DNA of 64,000 nucleotides from Dyella_A sp050749815. Its GTDB lineage: Bacteria; Pseudomonadota; Gammaproteobacteria; Xanthomonadales; Rhodanobacteraceae. The DNA lies in assembly GCF_050749815.1 (NCBI RefSeq), contig NZ_CP192735.1, forward strand, positions 1,178,001 through 1,242,000, written 5' to 3'. This document shows, in pieces, positions 42,872 through 51,012 of this stretch. The notes under the pieces were generated by a model. The model was not told the DNA's origin, did no database searches, and worked only from the letters and a program-made list of their open reading frames with translations. How positions within the stretch are numbered: position 1 is the stretch's first letter; every line of letters begins with the position of its first letter. The position numbers and the translations under genes were made by a program.

Positions 42872-43396
42872 ATGCGATACCTATCCACGCAAACAGCGAC
42901 CGACAAGGCATTCGCAATCGCTCTCGTGCTCAAGGCCATCGATGCCCTGGGCGAAACGGTCGGCGGCGTGTGGCTTCTGCTGATCGATCCACGTTGGCTG
43001 CAGGGTACGGTCGCTTCACTGGTGGCTCCCGAGCTACGCGAGGATCCGCACGATTTTTTTGCCGTGCATATCCTGCGCGGGGCAACCCGCTTTCAGCAGC
43101 ACGCCATGCTGATCGCAGCCCTGTACCTGCTCTCGCATGGAGTGACGAAGCTGGTCGTGCTGGTGGAGATCGTGCGCGGCCGACTATGGGCCTATCCAGC
43201 ACTGATCGTGCTGACTGCTCTCTTCGTGATCTACCAGATCTACCACATGATCGTAACGAGGCTGTCAGCCAGCTATCTCGCGCTGACGCTGTTCGATCTA
43301 CTGATCATTGCGCTCACCACCGTGGAGTACGCGAAGCTGCGTTCTCGCAGCGGGACCATCTCTCATTTTGGACACGACGGATCCGGCGTGGATTGA
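42872..43396 (+). CDS. DUF2127 family membrane protein
   Basis: A 174-residue polytopic protein, about four helices, including AIALVLKAIDALGETVGGVW, HAMLIAALYLLSHGVTKLVVL and AYPALIVLTALFVIYQIYHM. The KxxLGxxE-type first helix and the HGxxK motif fit DUF2127, whose function is unknown. The start at 42872 has only a weak site (GAGCGG). It follows the His-rich protein gene by 72 bp. Confidence 0.78.
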   Translation: MRYLSTQTATDKAFAIALVLKAIDALGETVGGVWLLLIDPRWLQGTVASLVAPELREDPHDFFAVHILRGATRFQQHAMLIAALYLLSHGVTKLVVLVEIVRGRLWAYPALIVLTALFVIYQIYHMIVTRLSASYLALTLFDLLIIALTTVEYAKLRSRSGTISHFGHDGSGVD

Positions 43397-43488
43397 TTAG
43401 GGCTGGTTATCGGGGGTGGAGCGACCCTTCCATAAGGCTTGCTACCACCCTCATTGGCAGCTCAGTTCGAACGCCCAAAGGAGCCAAC

Positions 43489-44031
43489 ATGCAAGGGACC
43501 ATTGCCCACGACCGGGCGCGTGCGGACTGGCGGATATGGCAGGTGACGTACGGAAGAGTGGCGAGGAACCAGCCGCCAAGTGTCGATGAGCCGATCGACC
43601 TGCAGGCACTTCGAGACGAGTTGCGTGAGGCGGCGCTGGTGCGCATCAAGGCGTTCGCATCCAAGCAGGGCCTCGACAATTTCGCCGCCTGCTTTGCGAA
43701 CGGACTGGACGATCTCGCGGCACCGTCGCCTGTTCACGCGTTCCATAAGGAATTGGCCAACCCATCGCTGCTTCCTTTGGCGGCAAACCAACTGCTGTCG
43801 GCGGCGCAGTCCGCGTGGGTCTTCGGAGGCATGGGCTCATGGAACGACCTTGGCTTCGACGGCGAGGACCAGGCGACCTACGAATCCCTCTCGGAAGCGC
43901 TTTACGGCACCGTCAACCGCGCCATCGTGGCGGCGACAAATGCCTCCGCGGCTGGCAGTGCCTGCACGCCTGATCCCGATCCGGGCAGCGACAAGCCGGG
44001 GAAGCGGGTGTGGTGGAAGCGGTTTGGCTGA
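43489..44031 (+). CDS. Hypothetical soluble protein
   Basis: 180 residues, mostly helical and polar, with no signal peptide, membrane segment or recognised domain. A Trp-rich start (DWRIWQVTYGRV) is followed by alternating helices, a Gly-rich turn VFGGMGSWNDLGFDG, and an Asp/Pro/Lys tail ending WWKRFG. AAAGGAGCC lies 5 nt before the ATG, a strong start signal; in-frame codons further upstream overlap the previous gene. I do not recognise it. Confidence 0.65.
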   Translation: MQGTIAHDRARADWRIWQVTYGRVARNQPPSVDEPIDLQALRDELREAALVRIKAFASKQGLDNFAACFANGLDDLAAPSPVHAFHKELANPSLLPLAANQLLSAAQSAWVFGGMGSWNDLGFDGEDQATYESLSEALYGTVNRAIVAATNASAAGSACTPDPDPGSDKPGKRVWWKRFG

Positions 44032-44446
44032 CAACGCCTGATCGCACACGCGAGCAGTCACATGGCACGACGCAGCCGCTCGCTTAGACGCGGCATCAGG
44101 TCAGGCCAGCCTCATGTGGAGGAGGGCAGAGCGACCGTCCTCGCCAGTGACCGGTCGCGATGCGTGATGGCCAACCCATTCGCCTTGACTCCCCCACACC
44201 GCGGTAGGAGACTCGGTCGCAAGGAGCCTAGAAACTCCCCACACAGCGGTACCCACCTCCGTCAAACCGGTGGGTTTTTTGTGCCTGCACGTTTGCAGGC
44301 GCAACCGACGTGACACTTGCGTCGGGAGGGCGGCGAATACAACACCCGCAAGGGAAATAAGCCCGCCGGCTGTGTGCGGTTTCTAGCCTCCCGACTTCCC
44401 GTCGCCGTCCTGGCGCACGGGTACTTCATGGAACGAGGAGGCAAGC
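44032..44446. other. 415-bp intergenic region containing a terminator
   Basis: Apart from the terminator at 44251-44280 I see no gene. Two short similar strings, CCCCACACCGCGGTA (44204-44218) and CCCCACACAGCGGTA (44237-44251), form an imperfect direct repeat 33 bp apart. The next gene's GAGGAGG is at the right end. Confidence 0.5.
44251..44280 (+). terminator. Rho-independent terminator
   Basis: ACCCACC (44251-44257) and GGTGGGT (44269-44275) form a stem with an 11-nt loop, running into six T (44275-44280). It would end transcripts from the plus-strand genes upstream. Confidence 0.7.
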
Positions 44447-45079
44447 ATGTCCACCATCGATTCGGAAGATCTGGAAGGCGCAGGCGAGGTTCTTTCCGCA
44501 CACAGCCTGCAACGACTCGCAAAGCTGCGCCTGGACGTAGCGCTACTGGCCCGGCTGGTACGAAAGCGTCAGGCGAAAACGCCCGAGGACGTCGTCACGG
44601 AAATTCACCTGAGCGAAATAGCCAGCAACCTGGCCTGGCTGGAAACACACATCGCGCAGGTGCTCGACGAGCGCGTTGCACAACACACATCCAGCGAAGA
44701 CGCCGCATCAGGCGAAGCGGATGCCACCGAACCGGCCACGGACGAGGCCGACGAGCGCTACATGTCCGGCATCACGCTCGACCAGCTCGACGCCATTCAC
44801 GAGTTGCTAGATAGCCTCCGTGCCCACGGTGACGTGGTTACCTGCAGCGGCGAGGCCGAGTTCGCTGATGGCACGATGCCGGCGATCGGCGATGCCATCT
44901 ACCGCGATGCGGGCAAGCTGCGGGAATTGATCGATGCCATTGATGCCCAGCGGCTGGGGTTGCCGGTTGGCATGCGAGACGGAGTGAGGGAGGAGGGCGG
45001 CAGTTACTTCGGGCTACCGACGCACTTGCCCGTGAGCGTCATGGCATCCGCGTCGCGCGCGCATCCGACCTATCAGTAG
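44447..45079 (+). CDS. Hypothetical soluble acidic protein
   Basis: 210 residues. The N-terminal third is helical with a Leu/Arg pattern (LQRLAKLRLDVALLARLVRKRQ), then an acidic Ala/Asp/Glu linker (about 84-105), a second helical block around LDQLDAIHELLDSLRAHG, and a Gly/Ser tail. No catalytic motif, signal or membrane segment is visible. GAGGAGG precedes the ATG, so it is likely expressed. Unrecognised. Confidence 0.65.
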   Translation: MSTIDSEDLEGAGEVLSAHSLQRLAKLRLDVALLARLVRKRQAKTPEDVVTEIHLSEIASNLAWLETHIAQVLDERVAQHTSSEDAASGEADATEPATDEADERYMSGITLDQLDAIHELLDSLRAHGDVVTCSGEAEFADGTMPAIGDAIYRDAGKLRELIDAIDAQRLGLPVGMRDGVREEGGSYFGLPTHLPVSVMASASRAHPTYQ

Positions 45080-45312
45080 CGCTTGAGGGATAGGGGCGGA
45101 AGGCAAAACGTTAGCCAACGCCCCCGTCTCCACCTATCGAGGTCGACACGGCGGGAACTCGTGCCACAGCCTATGCCGAGCGCTTACGGTACGGGGAGAA
45201 GCTGCTGCGGGCCGAAGCCGTCATACTCCTTCTCAGTTGCTCGTCGTGGGACACGTTAACGCTGCTCACGGCCAGCCTCTCATCATCCGGGTACTGAAAG
45301 GAGTCCTTACCC

Positions 45313-46722
45313 ATGCTGCGATCTGCTGCCGTGCTTTTCCTGCTTGCACTGCCACTGACGGCGTTGGCTGCCCAGCTTCACATCACTGACCAACAAGCCA
45401 GGCGCATCGACGCCGACGTGATGGCCATCATGCGGAGATCGGGGACGCCGAGCGCGACGATCCTGGTGGTAGATCACGGGCACGTCGTTTACCGCCACGC
45501 TTACGGCCTTCGTGATCGCGAGCACAAGCAGCCAGCCACGATCGACAGCCATTACGAAATTGGCTCGATCACTAAGCAATTCACCGCCGCCGCCATCCTC
45601 CAACTGCAGGAATCCGGCAAGCTGCATCTCGACGACAAGCTTTCCACCTATCTTCCGGACGCGCCTCACGCAGGCGAGGTCACGCTGCGGCAATTGCTAT
45701 CGCATACCAGCGGCATGCCGGAATATCTCGACGCGGTCGAAGCAGACAACGCGATCGACAAGCCTGCCAGCTTCGACAAGCTGGTCTCGTACATTGCTGA
45801 CAAGCCACTGGACTTTCCGTCTGGCACGCGATGGTCGTACTCGAATACAGGCTACCTCCTCGCCGGACGCGTCATCGAGGTGGTGTCGCATCAGTCCTAC
45901 CGTCATTACATACAAACGCACCTGCTCGACCCTGCCGGGATGACGCACACCTTCACCGTGGCGGAAGAGAGCAGGGCGCCAGCCATGGCCGTCGGATATG
46001 ACCGGAAAGGGGGCCATGTCGAACCTGCACCAACGATCGCCGCATCGGTCGGCTGGGCGGCAGGCTTTCTTGTCTCGACGGTCGACGATCTTCAGAAATG
46101 GAATGCCGCTCTGCAGAGCGGCAAGATCATCACTGCTGCGGACTACGCTTTGATGAGCACGCCGATCAGCACCGAACAAGGTGATGCTGGTTATGGCCTT
46201 GGCCTCTTTGTGGACCGTATCGACGAGCAGCCGCGCATCGGGCACACAGGTGGGTCGCTGGGATTCACGACGGCGAACGAGTACTTCCCCAAGCAAGCCA
46301 TGCAGATCATCGCCTTCACAAACTTCGTGGATAACCCGGAACCCGGAGAGACGATCACAACGGCGATCTTCGAAGACCTCAACCCAGCCATCGCCTCTGC
46401 GGCGACGCGGCCGAACTCAGGCGAGAACACGGCAGTGACCGCCAAGGTCGAGGCCTTCTTCCCGCAGATGCAGGCGGGGCAGGGGTACTCGCCACTTGTT
46501 GCAGCCAAGCTCAAAAAGAAAATGCAGGCAGGCCTGGCCAAACGCCTCGCGAGCGAGTTCAAGGATTACGGTCGACCTTCCGCCTTCATTTTCAAAGGCA
46601 CGCACATCCAAGCCGGCAAGACCTTCTATGACTACGTGATTCGCTTCGGGCCGGGCAGCCTGCTCAGGTTCGGCATCGCCTTGGACGTGGATGGGAAGAT
46701 CGCCAGCATTTCCATGGGGTAG
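45313..46722 (+). CDS. Exported serine hydrolase (beta-lactamase/penicillin-binding class C fold)
   Basis: A 469-residue precursor with a signal peptide ending ALAA (about 20). Active-site motifs of the class C/AmpC-esterase family are S85-I-T-K88, Y176-S-N178 and HTGGS (about 312). A C-terminal extension (about 350-469) is probably a small beta-rich domain. It could be a D-aminopeptidase, esterase or carboxypeptidase; a true beta-lactamase role is not indicated. AAGGAG lies before the ATG. GC content begins to fall from here to 50.8 kb. Confidence 0.85.
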   Translation: MLRSAAVLFLLALPLTALAAQLHITDQQARRIDADVMAIMRRSGTPSATILVVDHGHVVYRHAYGLRDREHKQPATIDSHYEIGSITKQFTAAAILQLQESGKLHLDDKLSTYLPDAPHAGEVTLRQLLSHTSGMPEYLDAVEADNAIDKPASFDKLVSYIADKPLDFPSGTRWSYSNTGYLLAGRVIEVVSHQSYRHYIQTHLLDPAGMTHTFTVAEESRAPAMAVGYDRKGGHVEPAPTIAASVGWAAGFLVSTVDDLQKWNAALQSGKIITAADYALMSTPISTEQGDAGYGLGLFVDRIDEQPRIGHTGGSLGFTTANEYFPKQAMQIIAFTNFVDNPEPGETITTAIFEDLNPAIASAATRPNSGENTAVTAKVEAFFPQMQAGQGYSPLVAAKLKKKMQAGLAKRLASEFKDYGRPSAFIFKGTHIQAGKTFYDYVIRFGPGSLLRFGIALDVDGKIASISMG

Positions 46723-46879
46723 GGCGTGGGACAGGCGCCCTTACGATCGTAACCGTGCTCATGAAAGCCCATATGGAAGAGTGGAGAGGCAACCAAGGAA
46801 ACATAATTAGACGCGGGCCGGTCGTTAGTCCCGCGGCAGCCGTTAGAAGTGCATCTGACTTCCTTCTTGGAGAAGCTGA

Positions 46880-47065
46880 GTGAAGATCAAGACCGAGATC
46901 GGCATCAGCCGGGTCACACCTAGCGGGGAGGAAGTTTTGCGGACGGTCTCCAAAGATGCCGAGACGGTTGACGGTAACGCCGAAGGTCTTGGGCCCATCG
47001 CTGAGCTCGCCTCGCGTTACGCACAGAGTTGCATTTACTGCGGCTCGACTGATCAGCTGTCTAGT
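46880..47065 (+). pseudogene. HNH-type nuclease gene, 5' part, interrupted by IS3-family element
   Basis: A GTG start at 46880 with GGAGAAG upstream opens a frame of 62 native codons ending at the insertion point. It carries the first zinc cysteines C51-x-x-C54 (SCIYCGSTDQLSS). Joining it to 48262-49014 restores, in frame, a 312-residue protein with CxxC, the EHVVP segment with H64, and C81-x-x-C84. That is the HNH fold with zinc knuckles, as in EHVIP-type endonucleases. As it stands the frame runs into the insertion sequence and stops at 47099-47101, losing the nuclease core. Confidence 0.85.
47062..47065. repeat. 4-bp target-site duplication TAGT (left copy)
   Basis: TAGT at 47062-47065 abuts the left end of the insertion sequence and is repeated at 48258-48261 on the right. 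Four-base duplications are characteristic of the IS407 group of IS3. Confidence 0.85.
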
Positions 47066-47110
47066 CGACGTCCCCCCGCGTTGAGTAGCGGGACGGTTTA
47101 GAGTCCGGAA

Positions 47111-47905
47111 TTACTTTAACTGCTTCGCGTAGGCGGCGGGTGTCAGCCCGCCCAACGCCTTCTTCGGTCGCTCCTCGTTGTATTCCCGCCGCCAGCGTTC
47201 GATCTCGGTGCGGGCGTGCAGCAGGCTGGGAAACCAGTGTTCGTTGAGGCATTCGTCGCGCAGACGTCCGTTGAACGATTCGATGTAGGCGTTCTGGTTC
47301 GGCTTGCCTGGTTCGATCAGGCGCAGTTGCACGCCGCGCTCGTGCGCCCAGGCGACCATCGCCTTGCCGCAGAACTCCTTGCCGTTGTCGGTGCGGATGG
47401 TCTTGGGCAGGCCGCGAATGACGCCCAGGCGATCCAGCACACGCGTCACGTCGATCCCGGAGATGGCTCGTTCGACTTCGATGCCCACCGACTCATGCGT
47501 GGCGTCGTCGACGATGGTCAGGCACTTGAGGACGCGGGCGTCGGCGGTGCGATCGAACACGAAATCCATCGACCACACCTCGTTGGGCGCCGATGGACGA
47601 CACAGTGGCTGCCGCTCGCTCACCGGCACCTTCTTCCGCTTGCGCCGGCGTACCTGCAACCGTTCCTCCCGATACAACCGCTCCACACGCTTGTAGTTCA
47701 CCGGCTCGCCGCCCTCCTGCCGAAGCTTCAGGTGGATCATCCCCACGCCGTAGCGCTTGTGCCGCTGCGCCAGCTCCACGATCCGCCGTCGCAGCGCCAC
47801 GTTGCGGTCTGGCTGCGCCTGATACCGGTACGCGCTGGCGCTCATGCCCACCACGCGCAGCGCGCACCGCTCGCTCAACCCCTTGTCGATCATCTGGCGC
47901 ACCAA
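47111..47905 (-). CDS. IS3-family transposase OrfB (DDE integrase)
   Basis: The rve integrase domain has the three acidic residues in VWSMDFVFD, IRTDNGKEF and YIESFNGRLRDECL (the DDE triad, with the conserved Lys/Arg after E). It ends with ALGGLTPAAYAKQL, typical of IS407-type elements. The 264 residues are counted from a TTG at 47905, but the functional protein is the OrfAB fusion made by -1 frameshifting at 47932-47938, which adds the OrfA HTH region. Confidence 0.93.
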   Translation of the reverse strand: MVRQMIDKGLSERCALRVVGMSASAYRYQAQPDRNVALRRRIVELAQRHKRYGVGMIHLKLRQEGGEPVNYKRVERLYREERLQVRRRKRKKVPVSERQPLCRPSAPNEVWSMDFVFDRTADARVLKCLTIVDDATHESVGIEVERAISGIDVTRVLDRLGVIRGLPKTIRTDNGKEFCGKAMVAWAHERGVQLRLIEPGKPNQNAYIESFNGRLRDECLNEHWFPSLLHARTEIERWRREYNEERPKKALGGLTPAAYAKQLK

Positions 47906-47925
47906 CGCTCGCCGGGCCGGTGCGC

Positions 47926-48195
47926 CTACGGTTTTTTTCGCAGGACGTCCTTGATCACCTCGTTCTCAAGCATCTGCTCGGCCAGCAGCTTCTTCAGCCG
48001 CGTGTTCTCCGTCTCCAGCTCCTTCAGGCGCTTGGCGTCCGGCACGCTCATGCCGCCGAACTTGCTGCGCCACAGGTAGTAGGAGGCCTCGCTGAAGCCG
48101 TGTTTGCGGCACAGCTCCTTGATCGGCAAGCCGGCATCCGCCTCACGCAGGAAGCCGATGATCTGTTCCTCGGAAAAGCGCTTCTTCACGTCCAA
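47926..48195 (-). CDS. IS3-family OrfA (HTH protein)
   Basis: 89 residues. An HTH_Tnp_1 domain (SEEQIIGFLREADAGLPIKELCRKHGFSEASYYLWRSKFGG) is followed by a leucine-zipper coil (LKELETENTRLKKLLAEQMLENEVIKDVL) used for dimerisation. The frame ends in LRKKP just past the A7 slippery run, whose -1 shift yields OrfAB transposase. Confidence 0.93.
   Translation of the reverse strand: MDVKKRFSEEQIIGFLREADAGLPIKELCRKHGFSEASYYLWRSKFGGMSVPDAKRLKELETENTRLKKLLAEQMLENEVIKDVLRKKP
47932..47938 (-). other. Programmed -1 frameshift site of the transposase
   Basis: Seven A on the minus strand (T7 on plus). The OrfA frame reads CGA AAA AAA CCG TAG; shifting back one base on A-AAA-AAA gives AAA AAA ACC GTA and continues without stop into OrfB. 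Confidence 0.85.
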
Positions 48196-48257
48196 TCTCC
48201 TTCGGTTGGGGGATTGGACTCCAAACGGCAGTGCTACTCAAAACCGGGGGGACGTCG

Positions 48258-48261
48258 TAGT
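48258..48261. repeat. 4-bp target-site duplication TAGT (right copy)
   Basis: Right-hand copy of the duplicated target TAGT. Removing the element plus one copy restores the codons TCT AGT GAG CAC in the interrupted gene. Confidence 0.85.
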
Positions 48262-49014
48262 GAGCACGTTGTACCTTATGCATGGGGCGGCACGATCCAA
48301 GTTCACAACGGCTCGTGCGAAGCATGCCGCCTGATCACGTCCAGATTCGAGAACTATGCCCTTAATGATGGTGCAATGGCGCATGTTCGGAAGGTGATAG
48401 GGCTACCATCCCGATCCAACTATAGGAACGTAAAGGGCGCCATCGTTACGGACCTGAAGGGTCGAGACGGCCGGACGGCGAGGATCGAAGGTGGCACTGA
48501 GACGCCGGTAGTGCTTGGCCTTCCGCTGTTCGTACGACCGGGGTTGTTGGTCGATGATGGGAGGCGCACGACTCTGGATCTGGAAGGATTGGCAGCAGCG
48601 GTGTTCGGCTCTGATTTGTCGACTTTCATGGGAGACCATTCAGCAATTGGCGCCGTCCAAAGGGAAAGGACCAAACACATCATGGCTTTTGCCCAAACCA
48701 TCGCAAAGATCGCATATAGCTGGGCCTGGCGCGATGGTGTGATCGAACAGTTGGGTAGCGCGAGTGGTCTCGTTGACGCCTTTATGCATCACCCCGAGCG
48801 CTTGGGGGCCTTCCTCGGAACAAAGCCACCCCCGTACGAGCGCTACGCTGGCTATCAGCTCAGGATCGAGTACAAGGTGTCGATGCCAAGGAAGCTCGTC
48901 TATCTAGAAGTGCAGATGTTTGCTGCCACGGCTGCGCCGATATACGAGGTAGTGCTGGGGAGCGTGAACACCGTGCGCGAGTGGCGGAATCTCCGTCAGA
49001 CCTTCTGTCGGTGA
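48262..49014 (+). pseudogene. HNH-type nuclease gene, 3' part
   Basis: Continues the frame broken at 47065: EHVVPYAWGG, then NGSCEACRLITSRFENY with the second zinc pair, followed by about 225 residues without a recognised domain. The C-terminal part contains RMPRKLVYLEVQMFAATAAPIYEVVLG-like beta structure (starting VSMPRKLVYLEV) and may be a substrate-recognition domain. Many codons are AT-rich (ATA, TTA, AGA, GTA) compared with the core genes. The fragment has no start signal of its own. The next gene begins 40-105 bp downstream on the same strand, suggesting that the intact locus was a two-gene operon. Confidence 0.85.
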
Positions 49015-49053
49015 CTTGTCACGACGCACAGGTGACGACCGCCTGACGCTAGC

Positions 49054-50826
49054 GTGCTAGCCGGTTCAGCTAGGCTTGGAGATTGTCAACAGATACCGGC
49101 CTTGCCACTGGGGATACCCTTGTTACAGATTACCACCGGAAAGCTGTTCACCCATCCACCGCGCCGAGAAAACTTTCTGCGCAGTGTGCTTTATACGAAC
49201 GCGCTTATCCACAAGGAAGAGCCGATAGTGACCGCAGCAGGCAAACTGCTGCCATCATCCAGTTACTCGACAAGGCCATTTGCCCTGATCTATGAGTTAA
49301 CAGAACGAATTGAGGACGAGGGAGGCGGCGACGGGAAAGCGGGAACCATCGTTTCTTTTACTGTCGACCCCTACCTGCACGACTTCGCACTAGTCGCTTC
49401 GTTCGCGTTGAACTGCGTATGCTCACCGGACCTCGACCTGGCTAGACGACTCACGAGTGGCGAGCAAGGGCAGAGTACGCGGGTAGCTCCGAATGCCTTA
49501 GTCAGCAAGTTTTTCGACAGGCACTATGGGTGCAAGCCAGGGGATATCCGGTTCCTTGTCAGTTTCATCGATCAAGTGATCGGGCTGCACCGTAAGACAT
49601 TTCTCGGTGTGATGCGCTCCATTCGCACATACGTCAACGCCATGCATAGAGTGGCCGATAATCTCGAGCTAGCATATACGCTCCTCGTTGCCTCCGTCGA
49701 ATCGCTAGCCCAAGACTTTGACGGCCATCAAGCCGATTGGCTTTCGGTAGATGATCGAAAGCGCAATGCCATAGACGCCGCTTTGCATGGCGCGGGTGAG
49801 GCGCTAACACAGCGAGTCAGGAACGCTCTGCTTGAATTCGAGCATGTCGCTCTGGCTCGTCGCTTCCGTGAGTTCGCGGTTGCCCATACTCCGTCGTCCT
49901 TCTTTCGCGAGATCTCAGAATGCGCAGGGCATCGCTTGGGCAGGTCAGACCTGACAGCCGTGCTCGGTACGGCGTATGCCTTGCGGTCGAAGTATGTACA
50001 TCGGATTCAACGTCTTCCCGACATGGTGGCACTTCCGAACGATCATTCGGAAACGACAAATGATGGCCGAACTGCTTATTTGACGCTGCAAGGCCTCTCG
50101 CGTCTGATGCGGAGCGTCATCATTGAATTCGTGATGCGCCAGCCCACGATCGACACTGAGCCGTACAACTACCAACTCGAACGAGCTGGCGTTGTGCAGG
50201 TGCGATTGGCGCCGCGATACTGGGTAGGGCGTTCTGACGGTGACATCAAAGGGCAGGGGCGTGAGAAGCTCGAAGGATTCTTGGAGCAACTTGAATCCTG
50301 CCTCCTCCGGGACCGGGGAGCAACGTTGACCGACTTGCGGCCGGTTTTGACTTTGGCGGCTGAATTTGCAGCAACTCTCAAGCAGCACCTTCGGCGTCCT
50401 TATCTAGCGCTCTACGCATTATTCAACATCTATCTTCCCGAGCGCGAAAAGTTGCCGATGCCGCCGGCTTTCCAGGCATTAATGGAAAAAGAGCTCGACG
50501 TGCCGAGCCCCGAGGCAATGATCGCATTCGCGCTCTTCGATCAAGCGATTTCCTGGTCGTTAGAAAGCCATCAGGAAGCTATAGACACCTACTTCCGCCG
50601 ACGGACCTCGCCGAGCGGCATCAGGTTTCCGCGACTGTTTGATGCCGCAATTACTTTGGAGCTAGCAGAGCGATATCGCAAGGCAGGCGACATGGAACGC
50701 TGTCGATCAATGGTGGCTCTGGCGGTGGAGAACCATCCGGGCCACGAGAGGCTCCTCGAACTTGAGGCGCGAATCGATTGTGAATCATCCATCAGCTGGC
50801 GCGATGTGCTCCTGCCGCAGGAGTAG
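49054..50826 (+). CDS. HEPN-like domain protein of unknown function, possible defence gene
   Basis: Up to 590 residues. About 200-365 looks like an ApeA-type HEPN domain: LAYTLLVASVESLAQDF (first helix), then YALRSKYVHR with R311 and H316 in the R-x4-H arrangement of HEPN ribonucleases, followed by LTLQGLSRLMRSVIIEFVMRQ. The C-terminus (about 500-590) is helical and TPR-like. The start is unclear: GTG at 49054, or TTG at 49120 with GGGGA before it. Codon use is AT-richer than in flanking core genes. It follows the disrupted HNH gene on the same strand. An RNA-cleaving defence effector is an inference from the motif only. Confidence 0.6.
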   Translation: MLAGSARLGDCQQIPALPLGIPLLQITTGKLFTHPPRRENFLRSVLYTNALIHKEEPIVTAAGKLLPSSSYSTRPFALIYELTERIEDEGGGDGKAGTIVSFTVDPYLHDFALVASFALNCVCSPDLDLARRLTSGEQGQSTRVAPNALVSKFFDRHYGCKPGDIRFLVSFIDQVIGLHRKTFLGVMRSIRTYVNAMHRVADNLELAYTLLVASVESLAQDFDGHQADWLSVDDRKRNAIDAALHGAGEALTQRVRNALLEFEHVALARRFREFAVAHTPSSFFREISECAGHRLGRSDLTAVLGTAYALRSKYVHRIQRLPDMVALPNDHSETTNDGRTAYLTLQGLSRLMRSVIIEFVMRQPTIDTEPYNYQLERAGVVQVRLAPRYWVGRSDGDIKGQGREKLEGFLEQLESCLLRDRGATLTDLRPVLTLAAEFAATLKQHLRRPYLALYALFNIYLPEREKLPMPPAFQALMEKELDVPSPEAMIAFALFDQAISWSLESHQEAIDTYFRRRTSPSGIRFPRLFDAAITLELAERYRKAGDMERCRSMVALAVENHPGHERLLELEARIDCESSISWRDVLLPQE

Positions 50827-51012
50827 TCATCCACGCGCAAGGCGTAATTGCGCATAATGTATATTATGTAAAATCGCAAAATACATCGTCCGCTTTCCCA
50901 GGCGACTTTGCTTGCTTCAATAGCAGCGGCCGCAGAAGTCGTCGCGGCCGTCCATTGCATCTACAAATGGCTTAACGTGTGCGCACGTTCGGTGCCACCA
51001 CGCAGGATGCCC

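Larger units (their letters stand above)
47066..48257 (-). mobile_element. IS3-family insertion sequence, IS407 group, complete
   Basis: A 1192-bp element with imperfect inverted repeats: 47066-47106 on the left and 48216-48257 on the right both begin CGACGTCCCCCCG reading inward, then share a GAGTAGC region and end with GAGTCC. The TAGT duplications flank it. Inside are orfA and orfB on the minus strand, joined by an A7 frameshift site. Both ends, both genes and the frameshift site are intact, so it looks recent and possibly active. It interrupts an HNH nuclease gene. Confidence 0.93.

Noticed and set aside
45313..46722. Class C beta-lactamase resistance gene
   Set aside because: SxxK, YxN and HTG motifs are shared by many esterases and peptidases; the length (469) and C-terminal extension differ from AmpC.
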